From: Pinus tabuliformis
Taxonomy: Eukaryota; Streptophyta; Pinopsida; Pinales; Pinaceae
DNA length: 64,000 nt
Assembly (NCBI GenBank): GCA_031772625.1
Contig: CM062818.1
Coordinates: 1,680,942,167 to 1,681,006,166, forward strand
Direction of reading: 5' to 3'
Shown here: positions 10,222-22,886 of the stretch, one piece after another
Numbering within the stretch: position 1 is the first letter of the stretch
Layout of the letters: each line of letters starts with the position of its first letter
Translations under genes and position numbers: made by a program
The notes under the pieces: generated by a model
Seen by the model: only the letters and a program-made list of their open reading frames with translations
What the model was told of the DNA's origin: nothing
Database searches by the model: none

Positions 10222-10292
10222 GGCTGCGGGATCATCAGATGGCTGCGAAATCAACAGATGGCTGCGGAATCAGCAGATGGCTGCGGAATTCC
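10222..10292. repeat. 19-bp minisatellite, about 3.7 copies (5' LTR of E1)
   Basis: Units start at 10222, 10241, 10260 and 10279 with consensus GGCTGCGGAATCAGCAGAT. The same motif and period occur at 2259-2315 on the 3' side of pol. Confidence 0.85.
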
Positions 10293-10474
10293 TGTAAATA
10301 TGTCAAAATCTAAACAAAACAGTCACACATTAGCAAAATTCCTTAATCATGCTTAAAGTCATATAATGTAATGATCTGGGTTGGTTTGCAAGGAAAATGA
10401 GGCAAAAGTGAGAGATGAATGAGGGAAAACTGTAGGTAATGGTGGATAATCAAGTGTAAAGTAGAGGCTCTACA

Positions 10475-11678
10475 ATACTTTTCGAAGAAGGAAAACCTAT
10501 CACGTAGTTAAAGAAACTCAAATTAAAAATTGCATGAGGACATGCAACATCTTTAATTGTGAAAAAATGTTAGTCATGAAATTGACCATCTTATCATATT
10601 TTCATAACTTTTCCCTCGACTTTTATCCTTTTCTTTTGCTACTTGATAACTTTGTTTTACCCCATTTGTATACTTATATGTGGGATTCAGCTCAATATTT
10701 CCCAATCCATTTATTTTAATATTTTAAGTGAATTTATGATTAAACATTATAACAATATCATGTTTTCACGTATCTTTTAAACTAGATTAAGTTTGGTGAT
10801 GATTATAAGTATATTTCGAGATTCCAACAATGCAAATTTTTACAAGTAAATTTTGAATTCAAATTTCTTCAACCCTTGATGAAAACTTGAAAGTATCACT
10901 CAAGTATCTTGGATGAAAAATAATCATGGAAGATTTATTATCAAATATTTTAGAGAGATTTGTGGAAAGATTTTTAAAACGCCTACTTGCTAATTATTAG
11001 CAAATGGTTGTAATGAGATAAGAGATATGTTTTGAATTTGTTATTGGCTATCTTATTTTTTATATAAATAAGAATTCCCACTTCATTCCAAAAGAAAGAC
11101 TCATGGAACATATGCTTAATTTATAATGGAATAGAATAAACTTATTTTTATTTCCTTTCGCATAAACTGTTATTTTCTCTAGGTTTAAATGTGGTATGCT
11201 TTGATTTAGTTTATGATATTATAGAGTAATTTGTTATCTTGTAATAGAATGTGCTAGATTTTATTTCATTTTATATTCTCTTATTTATATTATGTAATTT
11301 CATTTCATAGTGTGATGTGTTTCCTTTTATCAAACCTTGTTAACAATAGGATCAATAGACAATGGAGAATGACACAAGGATATAGCTTTGTGACAACAAG
11401 CTCCCTACCTAGCAACATAATTAGTGACAAATACATGAATATTGCATAGAGTGATTAAACTTACATTTTCTTTGAATTTTTCTCTTATAGATTTTATAAT
11501 CTCCTTAGTTTAGAATATGAATTGAATGCATTGTTTTAAATTATTATTTTGCTTTGTATGGCTTATGTTTACTTAGGGAGATCCTTCTAACAATTGGTTG
11601 CAGTAATGGAGAGTATTGTCACAAGAAACATCTAAACATAGAGTTAGATGAAATCTTATGACTTGCATTAGTACCATT
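10475..11678. other. AT-rich spacer between E1 and the LINE
   Basis: I see no credible gene, repeat array or element end here; the sequence is AT-rich with short open frames only. Confidence 0.6.
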
Positions 11679-11695
11679 GAAGCTATAGTGGATTT
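11679..11695. repeat. Target-site duplication of the LINE, left copy
   Basis: GAAGCTATAGTGGATTT matches 18473-18489 exactly over 17 bp. It directly abuts the T-run that is the complement of the LINE poly(A) tail. Confidence 0.9.
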
Positions 11696-12593
11696 TTTTT
11701 TTTCCAATAAGAGTAGTTCCTTCCATTAATCAAGAAAAAATATTACATAATGTACATTTTGCGAGATAGTGCCAAAAAATAGCAACATCTACAACAAACA
11801 AAACTACAAAACCAGTGCATACACCACCAATGCACTACTTAATCATCAAAATTCGCACTAGAAAACCTTCTTTCCTTCTTAACCTGAAAGAAAAAAGCAA
11901 AGTTCTAATGCACTGATGGGTCTACTAGACTTTGGAAGTCCCGCGCCACAAAGAGCCCTTCACTCCTTAATGAGGAGGGCCCACCAAAACCTACGACCCA
12001 AAAAACCAATGGCCCACAAAGCATAGAGTGTCTTGTCAGCCCGAAGAACGAGCCATCCAACCCTCGAGGATCCGACGGCTATGATCTATTTCGGATGAAC
12101 CAACATGCCCACCACTTAAAACCCAATTGGACCCGAAATGAAAACAAAACTTCTTTCTAGGAAATTTCAGGTCCGTTTTCTGTATTAACTCTCGATTAGT
12201 TAAAATGCCCGACTCCCGTGTGATTCGGACCTCTCTGATCCGATGGTTCTGAAAAGATTTCGGGCCCACAACATGCACACCCGTTAAAATTCCAAACGGA
12301 CCCGATGGGTGGCCTTAACTGCCGCTCTATAATTTTTCGGGTCCGTTTTTTGGGCTATCTTCCGTGCAACTATCGCCTGCTATCCGTCGGATGTTGGCAC
12401 TCATTGACATCAAAGGTCGTCTGTCCGTCAACCTGCTCACTCTTTACTCCTTTCCTCTTTCCTAACATTGGTGCACTATTTGCTATCTCCTTAGGTCAAA
12501 TTATTTCCTGCCTTTGATGCTTTGAAGATATTCCCTATCTGCGGTTACCTATCTATGACATTCTTCACGCAGTTTCCTTGAGGGAGTCGCCTC

Positions 12594-15500
12594 CTACTCA
12601 TAGCACATGTTATCTTTTGTACAAAGCACACCCTCATTCGCCAAACGATCTACTAATATGTTCCCATTTCTTCCAACATGAACAAATATGAGTGTTTTTA
12701 GGGCTCTCAAGTGGAGTTGAATACATTGATAGACCTGCAATAACCACCAATGTTTTGATACTTTTTCTGGTGCCGAGCCATTGCCTATCTTTTTGACCGA
12801 ATTAATTGTCAATTCAGAGTCTGCCTCTATGATTGTATTGTGTAAATTGTACTCAATCAAGATTTCTAGGCATTGCTCTAGGGCCATGAGCTCTGCCATA
12901 TTGTTTGTGGCATTCCCCAAATGACTATGAAAGATAACTTTTATGCTTCCCTGTTCGTCTCTTATGACTCCTCCATAACCAGCAACCCCAGGGTTTCCCT
13001 TAGAGGCTCCATCTATATTAAATTTCAAAAATCCATGGGGGGTGGTTGCTAGAAGTCCTTCCCCGTTGTTGTATGTTTTACTATCTTGCTTATGCCCTGG
13101 GGGACATGTGACTGGAGGCCCAAATGCAAAAGAATGTGAGCATCCTGGTTACAAGGAGGGTTCTCGGGGGGTTGCTTTATAAGGGTGCTTACAGTTTCTT
13201 TGAGCTGTCTTAAAATCTGAGCTATGATGCTCTGGGTTGAGCCCATTCTGTTCTTGAAAATTCTATTGTTTCTTTCTTTCCAAACATCCCAGATCAAAAA
13301 ACCTGGGATCAGAGTCCAGGCTCTATTGACTGTCTCATTTTCTGAGAAGTCTTTCCTCCAATTCTTCAGAGTTCCAGTGATGCTGCTTTCGTCCCTATCA
13401 GTTTGCCTGAAAATTGAAGCTACCCAATTCCATAAGGTAGAGGTGAAAGTGCAGAGGTTAAGTAAGTGATCCATCGTTTCTTCTTGCAGGCCACATAGTT
13501 GACATCTAGATGGACCAACTAAGCCTCTTTTTCTTAGATTTTCCCAAGTCAGAACTTTTTTTTGATGTACCAACCACATGAATAGTTTGATTTTTATCCA
13601 GTGTGGGTTCTTCCATAGGTCTCCCCATATCTTATCAAGGTTTGAAAGGTCAAGTCCAGTGGAAATTCTTTTGGCTTCTTTGAGGTTGAAGTTTCCTTCG
13701 CTGTTTCTTCCCCATCTTAGTTGGTCAGACGAAGTTGAAGTCAAAATCTTTCTCTGTTCCAGGATCACTGCAAGAGCATCAACCTAGGCTTTCAAAGGGG
13801 TTTCTTCATTGTATACTAGGTCCTTCCAAGTTCTCCATTTGCCATTGTCCCTTGTTTGATCCCAAAAATCACTAACCCTGAGCAACCCTTTATTGTCAGT
13901 GTCATTTTTTAGAATATCTAGTCCTTCTCTGCATAGTTTAGGCTCCTACTACTAGTTATCCTCCCAAAACCAGGCTAGGTTTCCATCTCTGATCTCCCAG
14001 AAACTATGCTTCTGCACAATAGCTCTGTTCCAAATATGGGAGCCCTTGATGAGCCCTATCATTTTGATATGGTCCCTTTCTTGCCATTTATTTGCATATT
14101 TATGCTTCCAGAGCTTAGCCCAAGGGGTTCTCGTTTCCTTTAGCCATCTTCGCCAAACTTTTTCCCCCAAAACTTTGCTCAAGGTTTCCGGGTCATGAAG
14201 TCCCAAACCACCATGGTTTTTGGGTTTGTAGAGATTTTCCCAAGCTACTAGAGCCCATTTCTTTTTCTCTTCCCCTTTGCCCCAAAGAAAATCTCTTTGG
14301 ATGTTCCTGATGTGTTGTAAAACTCCTTTTGGGGTAGGTAGAGCAGAAAACATGTAGATGGGTATGGTTTGCAGGACAGATTTTGTCAGCACTAGCCTTC
14401 CAGCTAAGTTTAAGGATCTGCTTGTCCATTTTTTGATTTTGTCCTGCAATTTATTTGTCACTGGCTCCCAAAATTCCTTACTCAGAGGTTTGTCCATAAG
14501 AGGTATTCCCAGATAGTTGATCTCTTTGAAATCTGAGAATTCTAGTGAGATTTCTATGAATAGCAATATCAATATTGAAAAAGAAAATTTTTGATTTTGT
14601 GAGGCCTACCTCTGTATCAACAGCTAGTGCAGAATCGTTCAGGATATGTTTGAAAGATTTAGCTTCCTTGACCGTGGGTATACCCTGCAGCATGGTGTCA
14701 TCAACAAATTGTTGATCAGTCAAGGTGTCCCCATTCAGGGTTAGTTTGAGACCTTGGATTCTACCTTCCACTTTCACTGAATTGATCGCTTTACCTAAAC
14801 CTTCCATCATGAGAATAAAGAGGAAGGGGGAAAGTAGATCTCCTTTTCTGAGGCCTCTTGAAGACCTGAATGTTATGGATGGAGAGTCGTTAAGAAGGAT
14901 TGAAAAACTAGTTGTGGTAACAAGGGCCATTACCCATCTTATCCAGTTGTGGTCGAAGCCATAAGCTTTTAGTACCTCCCTGATGTATGACTAGCTTAGC
15001 TTATCATAAGCTTTCTCTAGGTCAAGTTGTATGATCATACCCGCATGCTTATTTCTCTTGAGAGAATGAACCACCTCGTGAGCTTGAATGATGTTATTGA
15101 GAATTTGCCTTCCTTCCACATATCCAGTTTTCTCCTCAGACACAAGAGTTGGAAGAAGGGGTTTGAGTCTGTTTGCAATCACTTTAGAAATGATTTTGTA
15201 CACCACATTGCATAAAGCTATGGGTCTGTATCTATCAGGTGTCATAGCTTTTTCCTGCTTTGGGATTAAGGCTATGAAAGATGCATTGAGTGCCCTTAAA
15301 ACTGTTTTTGATTTTCTAGAATCCTCCACAACATCAAGGATATCTTGTTTGACTATTTCCCAACATGTTTTGAAGAAGTCTACATTGAAACCATCTGGGT
15401 CTAGAGCTTTCCCATTCTACATATCTTTGATGACTTCATTGACCTCCTCTTCAGTCACTGGCCTGTTGAGATTGTAATTGTCTTCCCTGGTTACTAGTTT

Positions 15501-16793
15501 TGGAATGTGTTGTGTGAAGCTGTTAATAAATTGTAATCTGTCTGAGAGAGGCTCCTCAACTATACTTTGAAAATGTTGTACCAGAACAAACTCCATTTCT
15601 TTGTGGGTGCTTAGCTCTTTCCCTTGAGTATCTTTGAGTTTTACAATCCTGTTATGAGCCCTGTGATCCATGGTTGACTTGTGAAAAAACTTTGTATTTC
15701 TTTCCCCTTCTTTAATCCATTGCACTCTCGATTTCTGTCTCCAGAAGATTTTGTCTTGCTGGCATTTTTTCTCCCATTCTTGTTGAAGAGAGTCATCTTT
15801 CATTTTCCTTTCCTCAGTAAAGCCATCACTGATGATGATTTGGTTAATTCTTTGAAGTTTCTGTTCAACTTCTCTTTTGTCTTTGAAAATATTTCCAAAC
15901 TCATTTTTGTTCCATTATTTAAGCCCAAGTTTGATGTGTTTCAATCTCTGTTGCAGTAAGAACATGTTCGTGCCTTTCATGGGCATGCCTTCCACCCACC
16001 ATTTTCCAATGTTGGTGATGAAGTCAGGGTGAGTGAGCCAGACATTTTCAAACCTGAAAGGTCTGTTCCTTGGAGTGCCTATGAAAGCAGCTTCAAGCTG
16101 GATAGGCCAGTGATCTGAGCCTCCGAAAGGAAGGATTAAAGTAGTCAAGTCAAGGCCAGTGAGAAATAGGTCTTCCGAGATAATGAATCTGTCTAGTTTA
16201 GAGGCAACCTGAGAAGCCCCTCCCCTCTTATTGTTCCATGTGAAGGTGCCATTTATTGTCTCTGTATCCACCAGCCTCATATTGTTTAAGAAGTTCTGGA
16301 AGGCAATGGAGTCTCTGCCTAGTATTCTGGTCCCGCCTTTTTTCTCTGTAAGCGATCTGATCATGTTGAAGTCCCCTCCCAGAATCCAGGGCATCACAGG
16401 ATGTCTCTCTCTCAGCTCCTCCAGTGAGGTGAGAAGCCTGAGTTTGTCTTCAAGTTTTTGAGGACCATAGACATTTGTGATCATATAGAGTTCCTTGTCA
16501 CCCAAAGGTTGGATAACCATTGAAAGGTAATTCTTGGATGCTTTAGCATCCAGGATTCCAAATTTTTGTGGATTCCAAAGAGTGAGAATCCCTCCTGCTG
16601 TATTGTTTGCTTTGACTTCTAGATACTCGTACTTAATAAGCCATTTGCTATGTATCTCTCTGATTTTTTCTATTGAACATTTTGTTTCCTGTATAAACAC
16701 CATATCTGGTTTTTCTTCTTTTATTCTATTGCTGAGATTTCTTTGTTTTCTTTTACTTCCTAGTCCCCTAATGTTCCAGGTTGTGAGCTTCAT
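12594..16793 (-). pseudogene. LINE ORF2: endonuclease, reverse transcriptase, RNase H (broken)
   Basis: About 1,400 codons from ATG 16793. The endonuclease spans 16793-15915 with TWNIRG, a QETK glutamate, GGDFN and the SDHWP histidine all visible. The RT runs from about 15400 to 14480 with PDRYRPIALC, AYDKLS and FVDD. NYLGIPL and a zinc-binding RVT segment (CQLC, then H and C, near 13500) follow. RNase H at 13028-12594 retains the four acidic residues (FNIDGA, MAELMA, EADSEL, LVDRLA). Damage: TAA at 15917, TAG at 15419 and TAG at 14993 (a Trp in the family motif AYDRLSW), a frame change near 14520, three consecutive TAG codons just after 13952, a TAG near 13785, and a return to the original frame near 13040. 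It would nick DNA and copy LINE RNA at the target if intact. Confidence 0.9.
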
Positions 16794-18253
16794 TATGAAA
16801 GGTTTGTAAATGAGTAACTAGTAAGATCTTTCATCTTGCCTGAGTTAATCATGAGTTTCCCACACTCTGTTAGTAGCTCATTTTGTCTCTTCCTTCCTCT
16901 TTTCCTGCCTGGGTTCTTGGTAGGGTGTTCTGATGTTACCTCCATCAGTTTTACCCCTCTATTTTCCTGGCTGTCATGGTTCCTTTTGATTCCAGTAGCC
17001 TTTGCCTGAGATCTCCAGAGGAAGAGTTGTTGCACTCTGTCAAACTCCTCTTGTGGTAGAGAATCAACACCTCTGTTGGTTCCCTGCTCCAGGAACTTTT
17101 CTAGATCCAGATTCTCCCTCTCAAGAATCTCCTATAGTTCGTGGTCCTCTGTCCCAACTTCACTTGGGGTCATTTCCTGGTCCTTGCCCAGCTCCATAGT
17201 GCTTAGCAGATCCTCCCTTAGTTTGTTGTTCTCATGTGTGACCTCCATGCTTTCATCTTTTTCCTTCTCTGCAGGATTATCCTCCGGTGCCTTGTCTATT
17301 CCATTGTCCCCACCTTCTTCTTCTAAAATCTTGAAACTGTTATGACTTGGTTGCTTACCTTCACTAGGTTTTTTTTGGTACCTTTTTCCCCCTCCTTTCC
17401 CTCTGCCTCCCACCCTTGTGAAGCCTTCAGGATCTTTGCTTGTGTTGGGTTTCATGTTTTCCTCTAGTTTGTTAAGTGGGCAGTCTCTGAAGAGGTGCCC
17501 ATGTTCATGACATTTTTGGCATCTGAATGGGACATGCTCATAGTCCACCACCTGCACCCATTCTTCATCATATACTTATAGAATAATTTCATCTGGAAGT
17601 GCTCCCGATAGGTCCATTTCTACACATATGCGTGCGAAAGAGGTATATTTTCCTCGTAGAGTCGCATCTAATATTTTTTAAAAATGACCTAATTTATTTC
17701 CTATGGCTTTTAAGGATTCAGGCATCCAATAATCTAGAGGTAGGGAGTAGAGTCTAATCCATATCGGTACCGAAGTGAATGTTTCTCGCTCTGGGACAAA
17801 ATTCATCACTCGTGGTCACACGTAAAGTCCTGCATCAGCATAGAAATATGGTCCTCCTTCGAACACTTTGTCTTTATCCTCTAGCTTTGTGAAAACCACT
17901 ATGAAGAAACCCTTGGACCCAAGATGAAGGGTTATTTCTCCCTTTGGCTTCTAGTCATTCCTTATCCAAGTGTACAAAGCCTTCTTCGTTGGCCATATAC
18001 CCATAAATTTGAAAATGACAGCATATATCGCCATGTGATCTTTGTGTGCTTGTAGCGCCAGGTCACTTAGGACAACTCGGGGTTTGATAGTTGACCTGGG
18101 TTTACAGGGTCCAGTCACAGTCTTTTGCTCAGTTCTCTGACTACTGTTGCCTGTCTTCTTCCCTTTTTTGACTTCCTCGTGATTCTCCTCCTATTCATGA
18201 TGTTTGCTGCTTTCCAACATTTTTTTACTTATTTTCCCCGTTTCTGCCTCCAT
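16793..18253 (-). pseudogene. LINE ORF1 (DUF4283-like with CCHC zinc knuckle), broken
   Basis: A 486-codon frame from ATG 18253 to TAA 16795-16793. A DUF4283-like N-terminal domain (near 18060-17570, with IWIRLYSLPLDYW) is followed by a zinc knuckle CQKCHEHGHLFRDC (about 17520-17479) and a basic, charged C-terminus. At least six in-frame stops interrupt it, including those before EENHEEV, after TWIRND, after ILD-type residues upstream of YDEEW, and at 17134-17132. ORF1 proteins bind LINE RNA and act as chaperones during integration. Its stop codon overlaps the ORF2 start as TAATG. Confidence 0.85.
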
Positions 18254-18472
18254 TGGCTTTTTGAATTGATTCGAACCTGCCTCCTTGTTTCTGTCTGCTA
18301 CTACCTGACTGTAGGAGGGAGTGGAGCTCCCCCCTCCTTGCCCCTCCATTATTACCAGCTCACACCCGTTGCTCCCTGTTCAAAATCATCACTCCCGTCG
18401 CCCTCCCAAAATCATCGTAACTTTTGTTTTGAGCCAAAATATCACTTCTTTGAAAACCTTAAAATTCCAACC

Positions 18473-18489
18473 GAAGCTATAGTGGATTT
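18473..18489. repeat. Target-site duplication of the LINE, right copy
   Basis: Exact 17-bp match to 11679-11695, next to the 5' end of the LINE. Confidence 0.9.
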
Positions 18490-20416
18490 CATTTTATATT
18501 GACATTATGATAAAATTTATGTTCAACAAAGTCATCAACTTAATGAGAACATGATCTTGTTCTTGTTTTTTCTAGAGGTCACATTTGTGCTACTTTTTAC
18601 ACTCTTTTTTTAAAATTGGTGATGCAACATCACCCTCTTTTCATTTCAGGCTCCAAAAATTTTCAACCATGGCACTAAGAACCAAATATCATGACTACGA
18701 AAGACATGTAAAAACATGCCGAATGTAAAAGTAGTGATGCAACATCATTTTTTAAGGTTAAAATTAATGCATTTTCAACCATGGAATTAAAAACCGAATA
18801 TTATGACCATGAAAAACCATAAAAATCATCATTTAAAGTTTGTCTCCCTTTTTTTTCCCTCTTTTTTCTTTCGAATGTTTTTTAAGTGTATTGTTAAATT
18901 TTTCTAATTTTTATTCCATTTTCTTTAATTTTGGGGTTAAAATTATCAATTAATTGACATTATGGCCTTGACTACTAATACTATAAAAAATAAAAATAAA
19001 AATTAATTATAAATTTAAAAGTGACATTACATATTTTTTTAGTTAATTATTTCTTCAATAATTTGCATTAAAAATTTTGAAAACAATAGTAAATAATAAT
19101 TTTTATGGGAAAAAAATTTACTTAGAAAAAATAAAAAATAAAAAACAATTTTTTAGCTTAAAAAATCTTATTTTTCTTTTAAAAAAAAATAATCTAATCT
19201 AAAATTTACTTTTAAAAATAAATAAAAAATAAGCAATTAAAACATTTAAAAAAATAAAATTAAAACCAATATTAAAAATAAATATATAAATACAATTATA
19301 CATGAACCCCATAAAAACAATACGCACAATCCACGAGAATGATGTGTTGCCCACCAATTTCATTATAATTATATATATATGGAGCTTGAACCCCCATAAA
19401 AACAACATTCACACTCCACATGGATGATGGGTTTATAATTATATATATATGGAGCTTGAACCCCCATAAAAACAACATTCACACTCCACATGGATGATGG
19501 GTTGCCTTTTGGGGGGTATATATATATATCTATATATATATATATATATATATACTGAATTTTATAAGATAATAAGTTTAAAAATTGTGTTTTTAATATT
19601 ATTATTTATATAGAAACTTAATAGGTTTTTTAAGGTTAATTTTTTATTACTTCAAAATTTCATATTATATCATCACATTTCTTCTCATTAATGGTCTCAA
19701 TGTGCCATGATGGAAACCATATTTGTTCACTAATAATTTAATAAAATGAGTCGAAATAAATATTACTACAATGAGCAACTAAAATTAATATAGAAAAAGC
19801 AACAAGAATAAAAAAAACTAACACAAGTCATGACAAGTGATCAATAATCTAATGAAGTCATTGGAGCAGGGTCCTATGTACGGGTACCAATAGGAGCAGA
19901 AGGCTTGAGTTCACATTGGAGATGACTTTCTGCATGAGTTAAGCGAGCATCCAAGATAGCTAAAGAAGGATTGATTTGACATTGGAGAAGACTTTCCACA
20001 TGAGCCAAACGAGCATCCGAGATAGCCAAACACAAGCATTGTGTTGGACAAATTGTCATTGATGTCAAAGGGTGAATGGACCAACATTGGTTTGGGGATT
20101 TACATGCATAATTTAGTGAATTTGGATGCAAGGACCCTCTAGATTGGTAGCCCTCATCATGCCATTTTGTTTGGTAGGTGTAAGCTTGGTGGGTCCTCTT
20201 AGTTGGAGAGATATTGATGTTTGAAGTTTGATGCCCCAAATGGATGGTGTAGCACCAGCTCTTGCCCCACAAATTAATGGTCTCATTATTTCATTAATGG
20301 AGGTCAAAAATATAATTTAATCTGGCCTAAACTCATGTCCTAATCAGCCTTAAAAGGAGAATATGAAAAATAAAAATTGATTTCTTGGAGTTCTCTAAGC
20401 CTCCTCTAAACAAGAT
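18490..20416. other. AT-rich non-coding DNA between the LINE and copia B
   Basis: No supported gene. It contains the 70-bp tandem repeat (19301-19499), an AT microsatellite (about 19516-19552), and a two-copy, 66-bp-period imperfect repeat at about 19912-20030. Confidence 0.6.
19301..19499. repeat. 70-bp tandem repeat, three copies, first degenerate
   Basis: Units beginning near 19311, 19381 and 19451 share GGAGCTTGAACCCCCATAAA and a TATATATA run. The second and third are nearly identical, the first diverged. Confidence 0.8.
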
Positions 20417-20946
20417 GATGGATTTTTGTAGCTATGGCTAGTCTTCATATTTTGATAATATATGTAATGATAAATTCAAGACATGTTTTTCAAGTCAATT
20501 TTAAAAGAAAGATTTGAATATTTAAATTTAAATATTTTGGCATCAAGAAAGTCAAGTTGGCCCTCCACCTCATCAAGTCGTTCCAGCGTTATTGTGGCAC
20601 CCATTCAACTTCCCAGGGAATCTATATGTATGCCATTCAACCTCCTACTCTTGGTATCATTTGACCTCACAAGACATAACATCTTTTGATCCAAGCAAAG
20701 GAGAAAAAGGACAAGAAGGACGTATACAATTTAGAATCCTCTCTTTCTAAGTTTAACTTCACATGCATGTCTTTCTCTCTCTGTTGACTTTGCACATGTG
20801 ACCAGATTCTTGGCATATATGGCAGCATGTCCAAGTTTTTCTGGGTTTAGGAGGCCGAAATTCGGCCATAACAAAGAAAATTAGGCCAAGTCTTTTGGGA
20901 AACATCTTGACTTGATAAGAAGGCACATTGACTAGCGGGTTTTCCC
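20417..20946 (+). repeat. 5' LTR of copia B, first part
   Basis: Matches 52643-53170 with scattered differences (the landmark GAATATTTAAATTTAAATAT is common to both). It ends in TTCCC, the 5-bp target site of element A, and continues at 47900. Confidence 0.88.
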
Positions 20947-21071
20947 TGTTGAACTAGGTTGTCATTGATGTCAATATGGCAATATTCTGGATACTAGAGG
21001 ATGACATGAAGCCAAGGGGATGCAGAGCAGATTCATGAAGAGACAGGAGCAAAGGCCATCAGGATAGCCGA

Positions 21072-21720
<649 letters not shown>

Positions 21721-22165
21721 GCAATATATATAGAGCCATCGGTATATGCGAAAGAGGAGGTGCACACAGAGCCATCGGAGGAGCTACAGGAGCAAGAGGA
21801 GCCATCGAAGAAGCTATCGGAGCCATACTTATAGACCATACATATATGCCAAAGAAGAGGAGCAATGGAGCAGACAGAGTTAGCGGAGCTACAGGAGTAA
21901 ACAGAGCAAATGGAACAGAGCATATATATATGCCATATCGAAGGAGTGTCAGAGCAGAGGAGCCATATCGAAGACAATACTTCATATATATATAGTTGTG
22001 TTTAAAGCCAAACTTTCATAAAAGCGGGAGAATACATAGGAGCCGTTTGATCTGCTAGATCAACAGTCCAGAAGAAATCGCAGAGGAGCAGAGAATCCTT
22101 ATCGCATCGGCAAAAGTCCCTTGGAGTCGTCGGAACTGTTCAATGTGCAAGCAGCGAAATCCAGA

Positions 22166-22376
22166 GCCGAAACTCTTATCAAGCAAAATAGAAAGCATAT
22201 CGGGTCCACGGAGGACTTGTATCATTTCGGAGGTAGCGATCAACGAAATCGCCGAAGGACCCGGAGCCGAAACTCTTATCAAGAAAAATAGAAAGCATAT
22301 CGGGTCCGCGGAGGACTTGTATCATTTCAGAGGTAGCGATCAGCGAAATCGCCGAAGAACCCGGAGCCGAAATTAA
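22166..22376 (+). repeat. 100-bp tandem repeat in the A LTR
   Basis: Two full units plus part of a third; AACTCTTATC recurs at 22171 and 22271 with GCATATCGGGTCC following each. The same array is present in the 3' LTR at about 45738-45935. Confidence 0.85.
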
Positions 22377-22879
22377 GTTAGGAAGGAGTATAAGGAGGTG
22401 TCGGGTCTGCATTCCTTGTCGGAGAACGGAGCAACAGTGCAGTGGACGCGATATGCGACTTAGCGCTGACCATCCGATCTGAACGAATAATGGACGGTGG
22501 AGATCTAATCGGCAATCGGCATATCGGAGCGATCGCGTCGGAAGGATCGGGGGAAGCGATATGTGACATCGCCGATAATTGGAGCCGAAATATTATAAAA
22601 CAGAGCCTAAAGGTGCGTCGGGTCCGCAGACCCTTTGTATTACAAAACTGTCGATGCGAACCTGCTGAAAAGCCGGACCCGAAATCATTAAGAAGCAGAG
22701 TATAGAGGGCTATCGGGTCCGCAGAACTATTGCATTGCAAGAGGCCGCGATAACCCCGACATCCCGGACCTGAAGTCATTTTAGGAAGGGATGTAATCGA
22801 CATATCGGGTCCGCAAGGGCGTCAGAGGTCGGAGTTAAGGGATTAATTGGGATCGCCGAAATCCGGACCCGCCGATAAT

Positions 22880-22886
22880 TATAAAG
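22880..22886 (+). promoter_or_regulatory. Candidate TATA box, 5' LTR of A
   Basis: TATAAAG in context AATTATAAAGGCGGG; conserved at 46446-46452 in the 3' LTR. Confidence 0.45.

Larger units (their letters stand above)
1..10474 (-). mobile_element. Athila/Tat-like Ty3/gypsy LTR retrotransposon E1, left end outside window
   Basis: Reading on the minus strand, the order is LTR (about 10474-8668), primer-binding site (8648-8631), gag (8391-6262), pol (6261-2659), a 1.1-kb non-coding stretch, and an accessory ORF (1558 to beyond the edge). The protease motif D-L-G-A in place of D-S/T-G, the RT motif YMDD and the tRNA-Asp-type primer site are typical of Athila-like members of Ty3/gypsy. The pol domain order is protease, RT, RNase H, integrase. 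The 3' LTR is not recognised in the window, so the right boundary (TGTAGAGCC... at 10474) rests on one end only. Gag and pol are otherwise undamaged, which suggests a comparatively young insertion. Confidence 0.85.
8668..10474 (-). repeat. 5' LTR of E1 (boundaries approximate)
   Basis: About 1.8 kb of non-coding DNA lies upstream of the primer site in element sense. A TG (TGTAGAGCC) is proposed at 10474 and a CA-type end at about 8668. It contains a TATA box (9836-9829), two copies of a structured 110-bp repeat (9011-9248) and the 19-bp minisatellite near its outer end. Sequence composition changes to plain AT-rich DNA beyond 10474. No second copy is available to fix the ends. Confidence 0.5.
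11696..18472 (-). mobile_element. Full-length L1-type LINE (plant, with RNase H), inactive
   Basis: A 6.8-kb minus-strand element bounded by a perfect 17-bp target-site duplication, with an oligo(T) at 11696 (the 3' poly(A) tail on the minus strand). It has a 220-bp 5' leader, ORF1 (18253-16793), ORF2 (16793-12594) and an 890-bp 3' untranslated region. Domain order is nucleic-acid-binding ORF1, endonuclease, RT, zinc-binding RVT domain and RNase H, typical of plant L1 elements. Multiple in-frame TAG/TAA codons and at least two frame changes show it is dead, yet the perfect duplication shows that both ends are intact. Confidence 0.92.

Noticed and set aside
18125..18502. Plus-strand frame near the LINE 5' end
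   Set aside because: It lies opposite ORF1 and the LINE leader, crosses the element boundary and has no support.
22055..22803. Overlapping frames on both strands in the A LTR
   Set aside because: They arise from the GC-richer 100-bp repeats; none has recognisable domains or consistent frame between the two LTRs.
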